Below are positions 34,690 through 46,119 of a DNA stretch of 64,000 nucleotides, one piece after another. The stretch lies in contig NBAZ01000002.1 of the NCBI GenBank assembly GCA_002794735.1, positions 1,240,001-1,304,000 on the forward strand, written 5' to 3'. The notes beneath the pieces were generated by a model. It worked only from the letters and a program-made list of their open reading frames with translations. It did no database searches and was not told the DNA's origin. How positions within the stretch are numbered: the stretch's first letter is position 1; the number at the start of each line of letters is the position of its first letter. Source of the DNA: Pyrrhoderma lamaoense (taxonomy: Eukaryota; Basidiomycota; Agaricomycetes; Hymenochaetales; Hymenochaetaceae). The translations under genes and the position numbers were made by a program.

Positions 34690-35600
34690 ATGCGACCTAC
34701 GCTTTCACTGTTGTCAAAGTCCGGTTCATCGAAACAATGGCTTTCCCGTCAAGCTCGCGATCCATTCGTAAAAGCTCGAGCGTCTAGTCCATCAAGCTAC
34801 CGGGCTCGATCTGCTTTTAAGTTGCTCGAGTTGGACAAGAAACACAAGATCTTTGGATCCCATACGAAAATCGTTTTTGACCTTGGTGCAGCACCCGGTG
34901 GGTGGAGTCAAGTCGCTGCTGAGGCCCTGGGACTACTTAATCGCAAGAGGATAAGCACACACAATGAAAATCTCACTGAAGAGGAAACAATCTCTGCGAT
35001 TACTTCTTCTAGCAAGGATGGTGAATGGAGTTCTGGAGTAGTCAGACAGGACACGGAAAGCCAAGAGCTTAAGGACAAAAAGATGATAATTGCTATTGAT
35101 TTGCTTCCCATAGTACCCATCTCCGGTGTACGTACTGTACGACAAGACTTCCTAGATGGAGGTGCAGAACTTATCGCTTCACTTCTGCCGACACCAGACA
35201 CGAAAGCCGATGTGATTTTGTCCGACATTGCACCAAATATGTCTGGTAATAAAACGCGGGATATGGCTTCCGGAATGGAGGTATGCGAAGCTGTATATCG
35301 GTTCGCTTCTCAGCATCTCAGAGTCGGAGAGAATAATGGTATAAAAGGTGGTACCTTGGTGTATGTGTTTGGTTTACTTTTGGCTTATCCTTGCTTAATG
35401 GTTCTAACCGTCATGTTTCCCGTAGGTTGAAGCATTTCGCTAGTGAACTGACGAGGTCGTTCTTCAGCAACACATTGAAACCTAATTTCCATCGCGCCAT
35501 GATTGTGAAGCCCGATGCCAGCCGTAATGAATCTAGCGAATACTATTTCGTTGCGAAGGGCTACAAAGGGGATAAAAGCAAAGCAGACTCTACTTCATAG
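34690..35600 (+). CDS. MRM2: mitochondrial rRNA 2'-O-methyltransferase (FtsJ/RrmJ family)
   Basis: Mrm2-type FtsJ enzymes methylate a ribose in the peptidyl-transferase loop of mitochondrial large rRNA. Two exons (34690-35360 and 35426-35600) give 846 nt (281 aa), intact. The N-terminus (MRPTLSLLSKSGSSKQWLSR) is basic and Ser-rich, as expected of a mitochondrial presequence. Family motifs: YRARSAFKLLELDKKH (catalytic Lys region), VFDLGAAPGGWSQVAAEAL (SAM-binding loop), DVILSDIAPNMSGNKTRD (catalytic Asp), LVLKHFASEL (second Lys) and ESSEYYFVAKGYK (Glu region). An insert of about 50 residues (THNENLTEEETISAITSS) lies between motifs I and II, as in other fungal homologues. ATG at 34690 is used because the TTG just before it is not a normal start. 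Confidence 0.93.
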
Positions 35601-36536
35601 AGATGTAATCTGATATACTGAACTTAGCTATCCTTGAACATCTCTAATAAGATCTGAATTGCGACGATTATATATGTGATTCTGAGAACGTACACACTAC
35701 GACTACCTACATAGAATACTAAATCCATGTTTGAACCAATTATCAAGGTTTGGTATCTCGTGTCCTTTAGCATTAAAACGACGAATTCTGTGACCACTGA
35801 GAAGAAAGATCGGAAAGATAATGGAGCCTGTCCTTACCCTGTGGTGACAAAGGGTTGATACTGTGGCCATCTTGGTACTTACCATGTTTACCACCATTTC
35901 ATTCGTATTCACGATTGATCAAACATGAACTAGATGCCAGTATTATAGATAATCTGTGTAGGTATATTATATCTTTTCTTCGCTCCTCATAATCAGTTTC
36001 GGAGATAAATGTTCGTAGAAGTACCAAGAGTAGACCCCCCGAGCGGTCCGGCACGCATTGATAACTTAATTATAGCACACTTTACAAGACTCTAAACTTA
36101 CTCGAGTCTTCATCAAATCTGTATCATCGGAACATTCAATATTTTGATTTACGAATGGTCAACTTATATAAAACACATTCCAATACTAGTATCAAGAAAA
36201 ATCACGAACGCATCTTTCCCGTGATTTATTGCTCTATCTACCTAGCACCATTCAGTTTATGATAAACATAAAGCGGATCAAGCAAGCAGTTTAGATACAA
36301 AACCACACGTACATGTACTTGATTTAATATGTCAGTTAGGTAACTTATGTCATCGAATGAATATATCGGATTATATGTTCAATACAACAATCAATTTTGA
36401 GAGAGTTTCTAGTACAGATGCGTATGTGTTCATCAAAGCAATACTGAGAGAGTTCTATCCAAAAAGCTGGTTAATACTGCTTTCCAAAGGCCGTCTTTCA
36501 CGTAGGTACATTCTATAATCGATAACTTTCATATCT
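35601..36536. other. intergenic, convergent, no gene recognised
   Basis: About 0.94 kb of AT-rich DNA lies between the MRM2 and Tps3-like 3' ends. A 69-codon minus frame (35703-35912) has no domain or splice support. Confidence 0.5.
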
Positions 36537-39500
36537 TTACTTAGCAGTCGCAAACCTCGTCAGAGCACTAATCACATCCTTCGCATCAAGTGTCCATTTC
36601 GCATCCGTCCCCCTTCCACGTCCCGAGCTCTTCACCGTTTCTGCACACTCAATCTCATTCAGGCGCCTCAATAACTTCTCGTCTGTGCTAATCGCTAGTA
36701 CGAAGTCAAGTCCAATGTCGGTATCCGTTACCGCATCTCCAATGCTTATATCCCCATCCAGTCCACCAATCCAAGAACTACGTGGCCATGAACTGATTGA
36801 AGTACCGCGCGCTCTAGAGGCTGGCGAGAAGTTAGGGGAAGAAATGCCACCTGGTGCGAGAATTGCACCAACTGCCGAGGAGCGAGAGACATTGTTCGGT
36901 AAGACAAGGAAAGCATTTTCCCCTGGTATGATCCTGAGACCATATTTTTCACCCAAGCTAGTAAAAAGTAGTTAGATATCGATGGAAAGGTTTTGAGAGC
37001 CAGGAGAATTCTTACCTATCGAAAATATGATTCTGGGCTTCAGCTGCTTGACGCCGGGCCCATTGTCTGTCAGCAGCTGAATCGGATTGATTAGTCCAGA
37101 AGCGCCAGACTATAGATGCCTCACGCTCTTCAGCGAAGCTTCCTGGTGTACGTTCAGAGAACTAGTAATGGTAATTGATGAGAAAATGTTTCTGCCAATA
37201 AGGTTGATAATTAGCCACTCGAGCTTACGTATTGCAGCATCTCAAGGCAAGGCGCCTTCCACGAGAGATTGAAATTAGCAACAGTATTGATCCATGGTTG
37301 ATCATCACCGGAAATTGTGCGGGGTTTGAGGAAGCAACCATTCTCCGCACTAGAGTAAACTTAAGAATGACTTAAAGAGGTTTTATATAATGCGAGAAAC
37401 CCACCACAATCCAATGTTAGGTATCTCCCTAGCAATATGTTCTAACGCACCACGAACAGGTAATCCGCTGAGCAACCACACGTTGTTGCGTTCATCTGTA
37501 GCGAGCAACTTGAGAATATCCAAGGCTTCCTTCGGTGGGTCGAATGTGCGATTACGAGGATCTCGTAACCAGAGTGTCCTCTCAAAGTCGATGAGTAAGA
37601 GGCGGCGATTAGCATGACGGTATCTCGGAAGAACAAGGTCAAGATCAAGTGGAGGGGATATCTCTCCTTCTGCTACTGCCCTCTCGTGCTCAAGATGTAC
37701 ACGAAGGCACCGAGTAAGGAAGCTGCTTACAAAAGCCTGAGCTGTCTGTGTAACAACATGAGCATGTAAGTCTCGCCACCGTGATTGACATTCAGCGTCG
37801 TCCATAGTAAGAGCAGTGTAGATAGCTTGTGCAGTCATGCGAGTATCCCATGGGTTTACTGGCAAGCAAGCGCGGAAACCACTGTAACTGTATGACCCAG
37901 TGAATTCACTTAAGATCAACGGCCTTGCTCGCCCTTCTTGGCATTCGACAAATTCATGCGTACGCAAAGCCATTCCCTCACGCAATGAGGTCACAAGAAA
38001 GGCATCTGCGACCGTAAGAAGAGCGAGATACTGACTAAATGTCGTTTCATCCGTGTGTAAGAAAACAATCGGCTGATATGTCAAAGTCGAAAATTTGGAA
38101 TTGATACGCCCGACGAGGTCGATTACATTTCCTTGGGTTTCGTTTTCCTCGGTTGTGGATAAGGCAACTTGGATAAGGACAACCTTACCCTGGAACTCAG
38201 GATATTTCTCAAGGAATAACTCAAACGCCTTGATTTTATGCCTCATTCCAGAGATCTCGTCGAGCTTATCACGACCAACAATCATCTTCAAGCCAGTATA
38301 ACGATCACGCAAGTGCTGAACCCATTCTGTAACCTCTGGGTCTCGCCTTTTAACCGTTAGACTCTTGACATCAATTCCCATTGGGAATACAGCGACGTCA
38401 ACAAATCGTTGATCAGTTTGCACTCCTTTTGGAACTGATTCCAACGAAAGAATCCGGGAGACTGTCTGACGGAAATGCCGCGCAAAGTTAGCAGTCTGGA
38501 AACCAATCAAGTCCGCAGCGAGCATGCCGTGGAGAAGTCGCTCGCGGTCGCAAAGACATCGGAAGATTTCGGATGAGGGGAACGCTACGTGCATGAAAAA
38601 GCCAATAGGAGCATTGGGGAGTTTAGCTCGAATAATAGAAGGAAGGAGCATGAGATGGTAGTCATTCACCCAGACTCGAATAGAACCTTTAGATACGCGT
38701 TTAACAGAGTTATGTGATTTTACTTACTGATATCGCCCTCTTCGTAGTTCGCAATGATTGCATCAGCGAACTTCTGGTTTACGGCGCGGTAGTCTGCCCA
38801 GTTTTCTGACTCATAAAATGACTTGGATTTAGGGGCATCAGGAATAGCATAGTGAAGACATGGCCATAAAACTTGATGGCAAAATCCATCATAACACTTC
38901 GAGAACTCATCGTCAGGTATCCAAACAGGTAGACTATTAGCTTCTAGACGCATGCGTTGATCTATGTCTGCTCGAAGATCCTTGTCAAAAGAATCAGTAG
39001 GAGTACCTAGTACCCCAACCCAGAGCTTCCGGCGGAGTCTGTCTCGAACACTATTAACAGCGTTGCGAAGACCGCCATTGCAGTGAGGGTTTGTTTCTAT
39101 ATGCCATTTTATTCTACCCAGGCCCGGACGACGTGATGAAGAACGGGACGATTTCCGTGATACACGAGGCTGTAAACGTTCAGGAGGGGAACGCCTTACA
39201 TTATTGTCTATATCGACTAGTGCGTGTACTGCTGCTGCGAGAGAACTTGAGTGTGGATTAACACCTCCGAAAGGATTAGCTATAGTTTCTGGGATGGGTG
39301 TCGCAGTTTTAGTGGGAGTTTGACCTTTGACTTTTATAAAAATTTCACGATTAATCATAGAAGAATAGTATAACATAGTTCACACACTTTTCCGGTCAAA
39401 TCGTCGACAATACTCTTTGGTACCTGCGGTGTCGCAGAGAACGTGCGTCCAAATGCCGGAGGTTTTGGTAATGACGATCTTGGACTGCTTGTACCCGACA

Positions 39501-39712
39501 GTAAGCGATGCGCTGCATTTGTACCGATTGTTTCACGGATAGATAGCTCTGATTGAGTATTTGTTGGTGTCGATGCCTCTGATCCTTCTCCGAGATAAAC
39601 CGTCTCAGGAGGAAAAGAGAAGCGATGATAATTCTATGTGCTTTGCATATACCCAGCTTGAGTACTTTTTGTTGTTGTTTCAGACACAGTACTCACTGCG
39701 GAAGGAACTCAT
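36537..39712 (-). CDS. Tps3/Tsl1-like regulatory subunit of trehalose-6-phosphate synthase complex
   Basis: The GT20-like domain has VWVNDYHLMLLPSIIRAKLP, GFFMHVAFPSSEIFRCL, ADLIGFQTANFARHF and LREGMALRTHEFVECQEG. It is fused to a C-terminal trehalose-phosphatase-like domain. The phosphatase motif expected as D-x-D-G-T appears as LLLIDFERTLWLRDP, so the second Asp and Gly are lost. That points to a non-catalytic stabilising/regulatory subunit like yeast Tps3/Tsl1 rather than an enzyme. Seven exons fit: 39712-39697 (MSSFR), 39640-39388, 39330-38728, 38686-37405, 37349-37229, 37161-37016 and 36958-36537. They sum to 2843 nt. One base is missing near 39602-39612 (SLFL|PETVYLGEGSEAS), and 2844 nt equals 948 codons. 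The Ser/Arg-rich linker (RKSSRSSSRRPGLG) may be a phosphorylation region. Confidence 0.85.
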
Positions 39713-40305
39713 CGCTAGTGATGATGAGAACACTTGGGGTTTCACCAAGTGTGAATTCGGATGGTGGTTATGCTCAAGGAGGGAGAATGGCTATAAGGTG
39801 TCCATGAAGATGAACCTATGACGAAGGTATGATATATTTGGAAACCTGGAAACCTCTAGATACTCTGTAGATTGCTAAAAAGAGTAAGTCACCACAATTT
39901 CTTTCTTTTAATCATTCGTCACGCTGGCAAATCCGAAGTTGAGCCCCCGGTCATCACTCACATCCCCCATCGCACGTTCACTGAAGAATTGCTTCAAATA
40001 GACGAGAAAATAAATTGGGCAAAAGACCCTCAAAGAATCGATGAGTATTCGCAATAGATATACCTTTTTAGGAAGTGCTACTCAGATTGCTCAATATACG
40101 AAGCAGGCCAAGATCATGATAAGACATTATAGTATCAGAATTGTATCAAAATATGGAATTGCCTATTAGTAATGCATATAACAGTCTGCAAACATAAGAC
40201 TGATAAGTCTATAGAAAACGGTCGTCATAGTCATACAAAGTAGTTCATACTATTACCCTGTTTGATCCAGATCTATTAAGAGTTTTCATATCTCAGATAT
40301 CAACA
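39713..40305. other. intergenic with a weak plus-strand ORF
   Basis: This lies between the Tps3-like start and the phosphatase stop. A plus frame at 39872-40057 is coding-like towards its end (TEELLQIDEKINWAKDPQR). It might be the last exon of a small gene. Its upstream exons would overlap the Tps3-like 5' end, so I do not call it. Confidence 0.3.
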
Positions 40306-41703
40306 TCATTTACTCACAGCTTTTCGCCCGATTAACATTGCTTCGTCCCTCGAATTCTCCTCCGCTGCAGTAAAGTCCGTGAATGACTGCTCTCCATCGT
40401 CTTTGACTGTTAGTATTGAAGCCATGTTCCCGCATCGGTAACAATAGTTGGGTGCGGACCAAACAGTCACAAGCTGTTCATCAAACATATATCTGTGTCC
40501 TCCTGAACAAGTTGGTGTGCCCTTGCTATAAGTCTAAGAGAATTAACATGATTAAACTGGAAAAATCCCATAGTCAGCATTGCTTGATTAGTTACGAACG
40601 ATACATGTATAAGGTCATCTTACTTCTTGGGTGACGTTCCTCCCGAATAACCACCCAGCACCCCTCGGACTGACAGCCCAGTTTTCGATATCATCTGGGT
40701 CTGACCACATCAAATCTTAACACGATTGAATCATTCTGTTCAGTTCGCGATCGAACGTTTATGAGAGAGAATACTTGTCTTACCACAAAAGGCACCTTCA
40801 TGAGGAATCTCTTGTGAACGTGAAAGAACACGAATCTGATCTAAAGTTCGGATGTCCGGGATAGTCCTCCATGCACACATAGAGTTTCTCCGTCAATAAT
40901 CTGAGATAGGCAATAAAAATGAGTATATAATTAGAACAAAGGCGACGCCACCCATATATACAGGAACTTACAGCGGCGAGGTTAAGGTAGTCAAATACAC
41001 TGCAACAAGCTTTCCACACGGTTGCACTTCCATACTTCTGCTGACATTCGTCTAGTAATAGCCATGAGAACGTACATCATAACTTGGAAATTGTTTTTAC
41101 GTACCATAAAAGCCATAAACCTGCGTTATTTGCCTACTTTCATGGTTTCCCCGCAACAGAGTCACCTTATCAGGATACCTGAAGAATGTTCACATTCTCC
41201 TCTTAGTTTCAGACGAAAGCTGAGATAGTCGACGTACCTGGCTTTGAGCGCCAGTAACAACGACACTGTTTCTAAACTATAGAACCCTCGATCAACAAAG
41301 TCACCCTAAACAAAAAAATCCAGGTCCAGACACCAGCACCAAAATGACCATAATTGTGAGACAAGACATTCACAGCAGAACAGCAAACAACAAAAAAAGA
41401 CATATACAAAAGATAAGCACACCCTACTCAGCGCACATTGTCATACTTCAATGAGTTACCTACTTGCCATGAAAATATAACTTGTCTCTGGTACTTTTCC
41501 TCCTTTCCTCAGCAATTCAAGTAGATCCCAGAACTGGCCATGAATGTCACCGCAGATCGTTACAGGAGATTGGACAGGTGGATGTTGGACTCTTCTAGTA
41601 AGATTGCGCGAACTCGGTCGCATAGGACTTTCATATCCGCCTCTGGGAGGTGATGACACTCCATTAGTTGAGTTATCCATCGGTCGGGATCGTATACCGT
41701 CAT
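40306..41703 (-). CDS. PP2A-like serine/threonine phosphatase catalytic subunit (Ppg1 type; three apparent 1-nt deletions)
   Basis: This is a PPP-family metallophosphatase. Seven exons: 41703-41468, 41305-41238, 41178-41105, 41051-40972, 40900-40784, 40715-40624 and 40556-40306, totalling 918 nt. Frame jumps near 41580, 40859 (GGG) and 40503 each need one base; 921 nt gives 306 aa, the normal size. Metal and active-site motifs: [73 protein letters not shown] and [15 protein letters not shown]. The Cys-Tyr-Arg-Cys-Gly run is PP2A/PP4/PP6-like. The C-terminus ends RKAVSK and lacks the methylated YFL of PP2A, which favours Ppg1, a phosphatase of the Far/STRIPAK network. Intron 1 starts with GCAAGT, a GC-AG intron. 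Confidence 0.85.
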
Positions 41704-42083
41704 TGCAAGTATAAGTTAACTTAGTATAACTAGCCGAAGCAGCAATTAGTTAGACTGGTTCAAGTTTCGACAGGTCAGATCTCTTAGAAAGGAAATATGT
41801 ATCACATAATTAATCAAGTGACAACTTAGATAACCAAGATGATGGCAGGCCTTAAGGGAGTATTGATTCAATTCAAAACAAGAACCTCGCCATTCTAACA
41901 TTTTGATACGTATAAAGTATAATATTATGACCTCCATTTTACTTAGACTATGTATACCTATTAAATAAATTAAACATGACAGTGCGTTTCAAACGAGAGG
42001 ATGCAAAGGTTATTGCAGGAAACGAACGAGAACGAGCAACAAAACATGGTGCACGGAAACTCAAAAAAACATAGCGTCTGTGT
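41704..42083. other. intergenic
   Basis: About 380 bp lies between the phosphatase start and the chitinase stop, both on the minus strand. It is AT-rich and no exon was recognised. Confidence 0.5.
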
Positions 42084-43848
42084 TTACTGAGAGCAATCGC
42101 TGCTGTCTTCAAAGCCTGAAGTTGAACGAATAGCGTCCAATAGAACATCATTATAGTCTCCACCAGCTTCCCACATTGCGAATCCACGAAGACCAACTGA
42201 CTTAATGTAATCTCCCTTTGCAGAGAAAGCATCAGGACCGTCATAACTGATTTCGATTCCAGTGGTCGTGTTGTACACATAGTCAGTCTTGCTGCAATCA
42301 TCGAATCGGTATGGGACACCAGAAGCAGCCTTGCCTTCGGCGGTAAGCAGACCAGCATCGATAAGAGCCCAGAAATCCCAGTTTCCACCGTTTGGTTCTT
42401 CAATACCACAGACATCTAATCCTGCACCATCATCCCAAGCATCACCGGCTGGGTAAGCAGTAGCGTTGAATTCAGGGTAAGCAGCGAGCTCAGTAGTTGA
42501 AGAGTTCACAAATGCCGAGGTCGAGTTAACAGCGAAGCTATGTCCATAGCTCGCCACTCCGAGTACGATTTGTGATGCTGGGAAACCGGCGGCGGTCCAG
42601 GCTGCCACAGCGCTGACAGCAGAACCTTGTTGGTTGTCTTCACTAGCACAGGTGTCGTTAAGAGGTGCGTTGGGACCAACTGCAGATGACCAAGAACCCC
42701 AAATATCGTAGTTCATGATTGCAACGTAGTCAAGAACTTCTGCGAAAGCTGATACATCATCACTTGGTACCCCGCTAGCATTGTAGAATGGGGAGATTGA
42801 TGTAGCTGCAGAAAGAACGAGCTTCTTTCCAGTGGTAGTATTACGGAGTTCTTTGAGGAAGGCAAGGAAGTTGGTGGTATCGTTAGCAGAGACGGCGTTA
42901 CAACCAATCCCTTGGTTTCCAGGATATTCCCAGCTATACAAATCAATTATAAGCACATTAAGCGGCAAATAGCAGACAATTATAATTACTTACTCAAAGT
43001 CAATAGCATCCAAACAATACTTTTCAGCTACATCAGTGACCGCTTTTACGAAAGCCGTTCTGTTTTCTGCACTTCCGACATTCGTTGAGAAGTACTGGGA
43101 GCCAGTCCATCCTCCGATAGATAACGAAGCTACAACATTCTGATCAAGAAAAGAAGGACGATCAGTATTTTGAACATGATAAGCAAAGTCAATTTAATGA
43201 AACAAAGCTAGATGCTAATCTGCGATATGAAGTGGCAAATTTTCATAAAATTCTAAATGAGCACATCCACCCGCTCATTGGCGGATTATCATGAGGGGAT
43301 AAATCGTACAGCCAAGTCTACATTTTTAGACTAGTACGGCCATTTGATGTTTTAATGGTCCGAAAATCACCCTCGATTTCCATATCCGTCTCCATCGGAT
43401 GGCGAGATTGAAAAAAAAAACTAGCAATTTTAAAATAGCTCACATTTTCATGCGCCTTGGCAACGAACTGGGTAAGCAGTTCCTCGTCGGTGTCCGTCAA
43501 GTTCACTATGGTTGGATCGTCAACAGTTAGGCTGTCCAAACGTTAGTAAGTGTACTGCATCGATGGTAGTAGTAGGACTGATACACACCCAAAAGCATAA
43601 GTTAATTGAGTGTATTTATCCCAGGACACATCATCAAGAGTGAAGTTGTCGGCATGCCATCCAGCAAACCATGCAGAAGCAACCATATCGACAGAGTCTC
43701 CGCTTCCAGTAGACACAAGAGCGCCCCCCTTTCCTGAGAATCCACGCGCCACATTCAGGTGTTTGTTAGCCGAGAATGGCTTTGCTGACGCGACATTTGA
43801 AGCAGCGAAAGCACTGGCGAGAAGCGCTGAGGAGAGGACTGAGCGCAT
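42084..43848 (-). CDS. secreted GH18 chitinase
   Basis: GH18 enzymes hydrolyse beta-1,4-linked N-acetylglucosamine in chitin. In mushrooms they remodel or recycle the cell wall. Four exons (43848-43589, 43531-43444, 43139-42994, 42933-42084) give 1344 nt (447 aa), all in frame. The start at 43848 yields a signal peptide (MRSVLSSALLASAFAASNVA). The substrate-binding SxGG motif is in VVASLSIGGWTGSQYFSTN. The catalytic DxxDxDxE motif is formed across the last intron as DAIDFDWEYPG. Further conserved parts are YVAIMNYDIWGSW, QIVLGVASYGHSF and RGFAMWEAGGDYND. There is no carbohydrate-binding module or GPI signal, and the protein ends SSDCSQ. An in-frame upstream start (43899) would spoil the signal peptide. 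Confidence 0.92.
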
Positions 43849-44768
43849 GGTGGAGTAGAGAAGAAAAAGGAAAGGAAATTCTAGCTGGAGGACAAGCAAG
43901 GCGCCATGTTCTTATATTTATTTTTGTAGCATGCGCTTGTAACCATCAGCCGTCTTGGCTGGCACAGACACGGCTAAAATTCATTACATGTAATGTCGGC
44001 GTAACTCGTCCGTCGTCTCCGTAATCCGTTATCCCTGGCAGCAGTGTCGTTCGCTAGTCGACGGACAGTAGGGGCGGTGAACCAATTAGGCACGCGAATC
44101 AAAAATGTTCTCGGATACATGCCTATATTTGGTAACTGTATATTAACCAGCTTTTACTCTCGATCAAATTGCACCTCTCGAAACTGCTGCTTTGCTTTTA
44201 CTACTTAGCCTTCGGCTCCAACCATGTGGTGGTAGCCTGTTCTGTTGAATCTTATGACATATCTTTCCTCACTCAGATTGAAGAGAAAATCTTACCCCGT
44301 AAAGGCAAAGGCTAACGATATCTGATCACAGTAGTTTTATAACCAGAGATCAGGCTATCTCTAGACAGTTCGGCTTGTCCTTACCCGAACATTTTTCGAA
44401 GCAGAGGCCCACATAGAAACCACTTACTTGGTGGCTTAACGAAAACTCTTTTGTCAGCTCTCGGAAAATAAGTTTTCAGGAAGATCATTCAGATCGGACA
44501 TATGTCCCAGTCCATCATAGGGGCTCTCAGAAGGATTCGTCCTCTGATGCAGAAATCTAGTAGCATGCGCTATGGTGATTTGCTATTTCCGATCCTTAGG
44601 CAGTTTTGTATATTTTACAAACATTGCAAACCAGTAAAATTTGGGAAGCAAGCCTGCTGCATCTTGCCATACTATATTAGTACTAAGCTCTAATAATGTC
44701 CATTGATAGAAGGTCCGAGACATAAAATGAAAACATCCTTATTACGAGTGATCGAGAAGAAAATTGAA
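43849..44768. other. intergenic, boundary between gene space and array
   Basis: About 0.9 kb upstream of the chitinase. Base composition becomes AT-richer toward 44.7 kb. The plus frame 44502-44693 has no support. No gene was recognised. Confidence 0.5.
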
Positions 44769-45570
44769 TCAAGTATATAATCCTGTGTTTTCTGCTACCC
44801 CAGAATCGGATCTAAATGCGTGATTAGTATCCCTTCGCTCAGTGTCCCAAGTCAGTGTCATCATATTGGGAGTCATGTACAATACGTCAATTTGATAGAC
44901 CTCTAAACGAATATTTATCAGCATTCGAGGCGTCATAATGGACATTACTGTAACAGCAACAGTCTGGTATGCATTGAGTTGACTACCAAAAAAGCTCTAA
45001 TTTGTAGTCAGCAGAAAAGGAATTAAGAAGCAATCCTAAGGGCATACGTAGATTGATAATCCCGAGGATGAAGCTCTAGGCGAGGACTCTCCTATGAAAG
45101 ACATAACTGTTCCCACGATACCGAGCGGGAGCACACTACAGTATAACAAAGACACATACAAATACATGAGCATAGACCAGCATTTGCAATATAACTATTA
45201 TTACTCAATCATGTTATATCAGCCATGTTTTTAAGCATACTTACTCTGTGGTAGCATCATGACGAGGTTGCCGATTACACTAGAAGCATAGCAGTAAGTA
45301 AGAACTCTCATGGTGTGCAGGAAATAGTTTACTCGCATAAGTAAGTGATGTATGATCCAGTCTAAGTAGATATTAAGTACGTGCAAGCAGGGAGCAAAGA
45401 TGATTCTTACTGTACTCGGGGAGTGACTAGTGTAAGATATGTAGCTATTTATATGTACTTTCAGATGCTCACTCAGTCTTTCAGTATCGTCGACAACGGC
45501 ATTCTTCTACTATTGCAGTGAGTACCACCTTAATTCCATGATTTGGTTCGATTTTTCACAGAAGTTCAGT
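44769..45570 (-). pseudogene. DUF6533 pseudogene, internally deleted and rearranged (copy 0)
   Basis: The last exon is clear and diverged from the others: NAYQTVAVTVMSIMTPRMLI and NIRLEVYQIDVLYMTP, with a stop at 44769-44771. Upstream in coding sense is VLPLGIVGTVMSFIGESS, the helix-6 exon. The next recognisable piece is the start of the LQM-VYA exon at about 45170-45200. It breaks off after a few codons, so the large central exon (the one encoding VMARDSTMYFA elsewhere) is missing. The first coding part is replaced by an exon-2 copy in the opposite orientation (about 45465-45570). The locus cannot encode a full protein. It marks the left end of the array. Confidence 0.7.
45465..45570 (+). 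repeat. inverted fragment of DUF6533 exon 2
   Basis: On the plus strand, tttcag is followed by tatcgtcgacaacggcattc and gtgagtacc: the acceptor, 33-nt exon 2 and donor of the array genes. All intact copies carry this exon on the minus strand (for example about 47870-47905). The flanking sequence left of about 45460 keeps array orientation, so this is a short local inversion. Confidence 0.7.
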
Positions 45571-46119
45571 CTACCTTGTAGCTTATCTGTAAGTAAAAAA
45601 ATACAGTTACCTTTGCTGTTTTCATTCTAACATTCTAGACAGGAGAGTGAACCGTACTTAGTTAATATTTCCGATCTACCTTTGCTTCCACTACGAACTA
45701 AGTTGTTTACAACTAGTTGAGAGGAGAAATGAGAATAATTACAAAAAAACTTGAGTATAGTTGATTATTACAACCGTCCGCATATAAACATATAGCTATG
45801 TCATATAAGTTACCTGGGTAACCGTAAATTAGCTCAGTATACTTGGAGCTTTTTCAAGTCAGTTGATCCATTTCAATGCGTATTTCATGATGTCATTGAC
45901 CTCTTGAGCAACAATAACTTGTATTTACGTCTTCGCCATGACACTCTTTCGTATAATATCATTTTATATTATTTTCCAGCCAGCTATAGGACACTAGTAG
46001 CACTACATAATTTTTACTATAGACTCACAGCCATAGTGATAAATATATACGACGTGCCAAGGACATAGATAGAAGGAAACAAGAAATTCAGTAATGTATA
46101 TTTGCGTCAATCGGATACT

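Noticed and set aside
39872..40057. plus-strand gene upstream of the Tps3-like gene
   Set aside because: The end of the frame looks coding, but earlier exons would overlap the Tps3-like first exons and no start was found.
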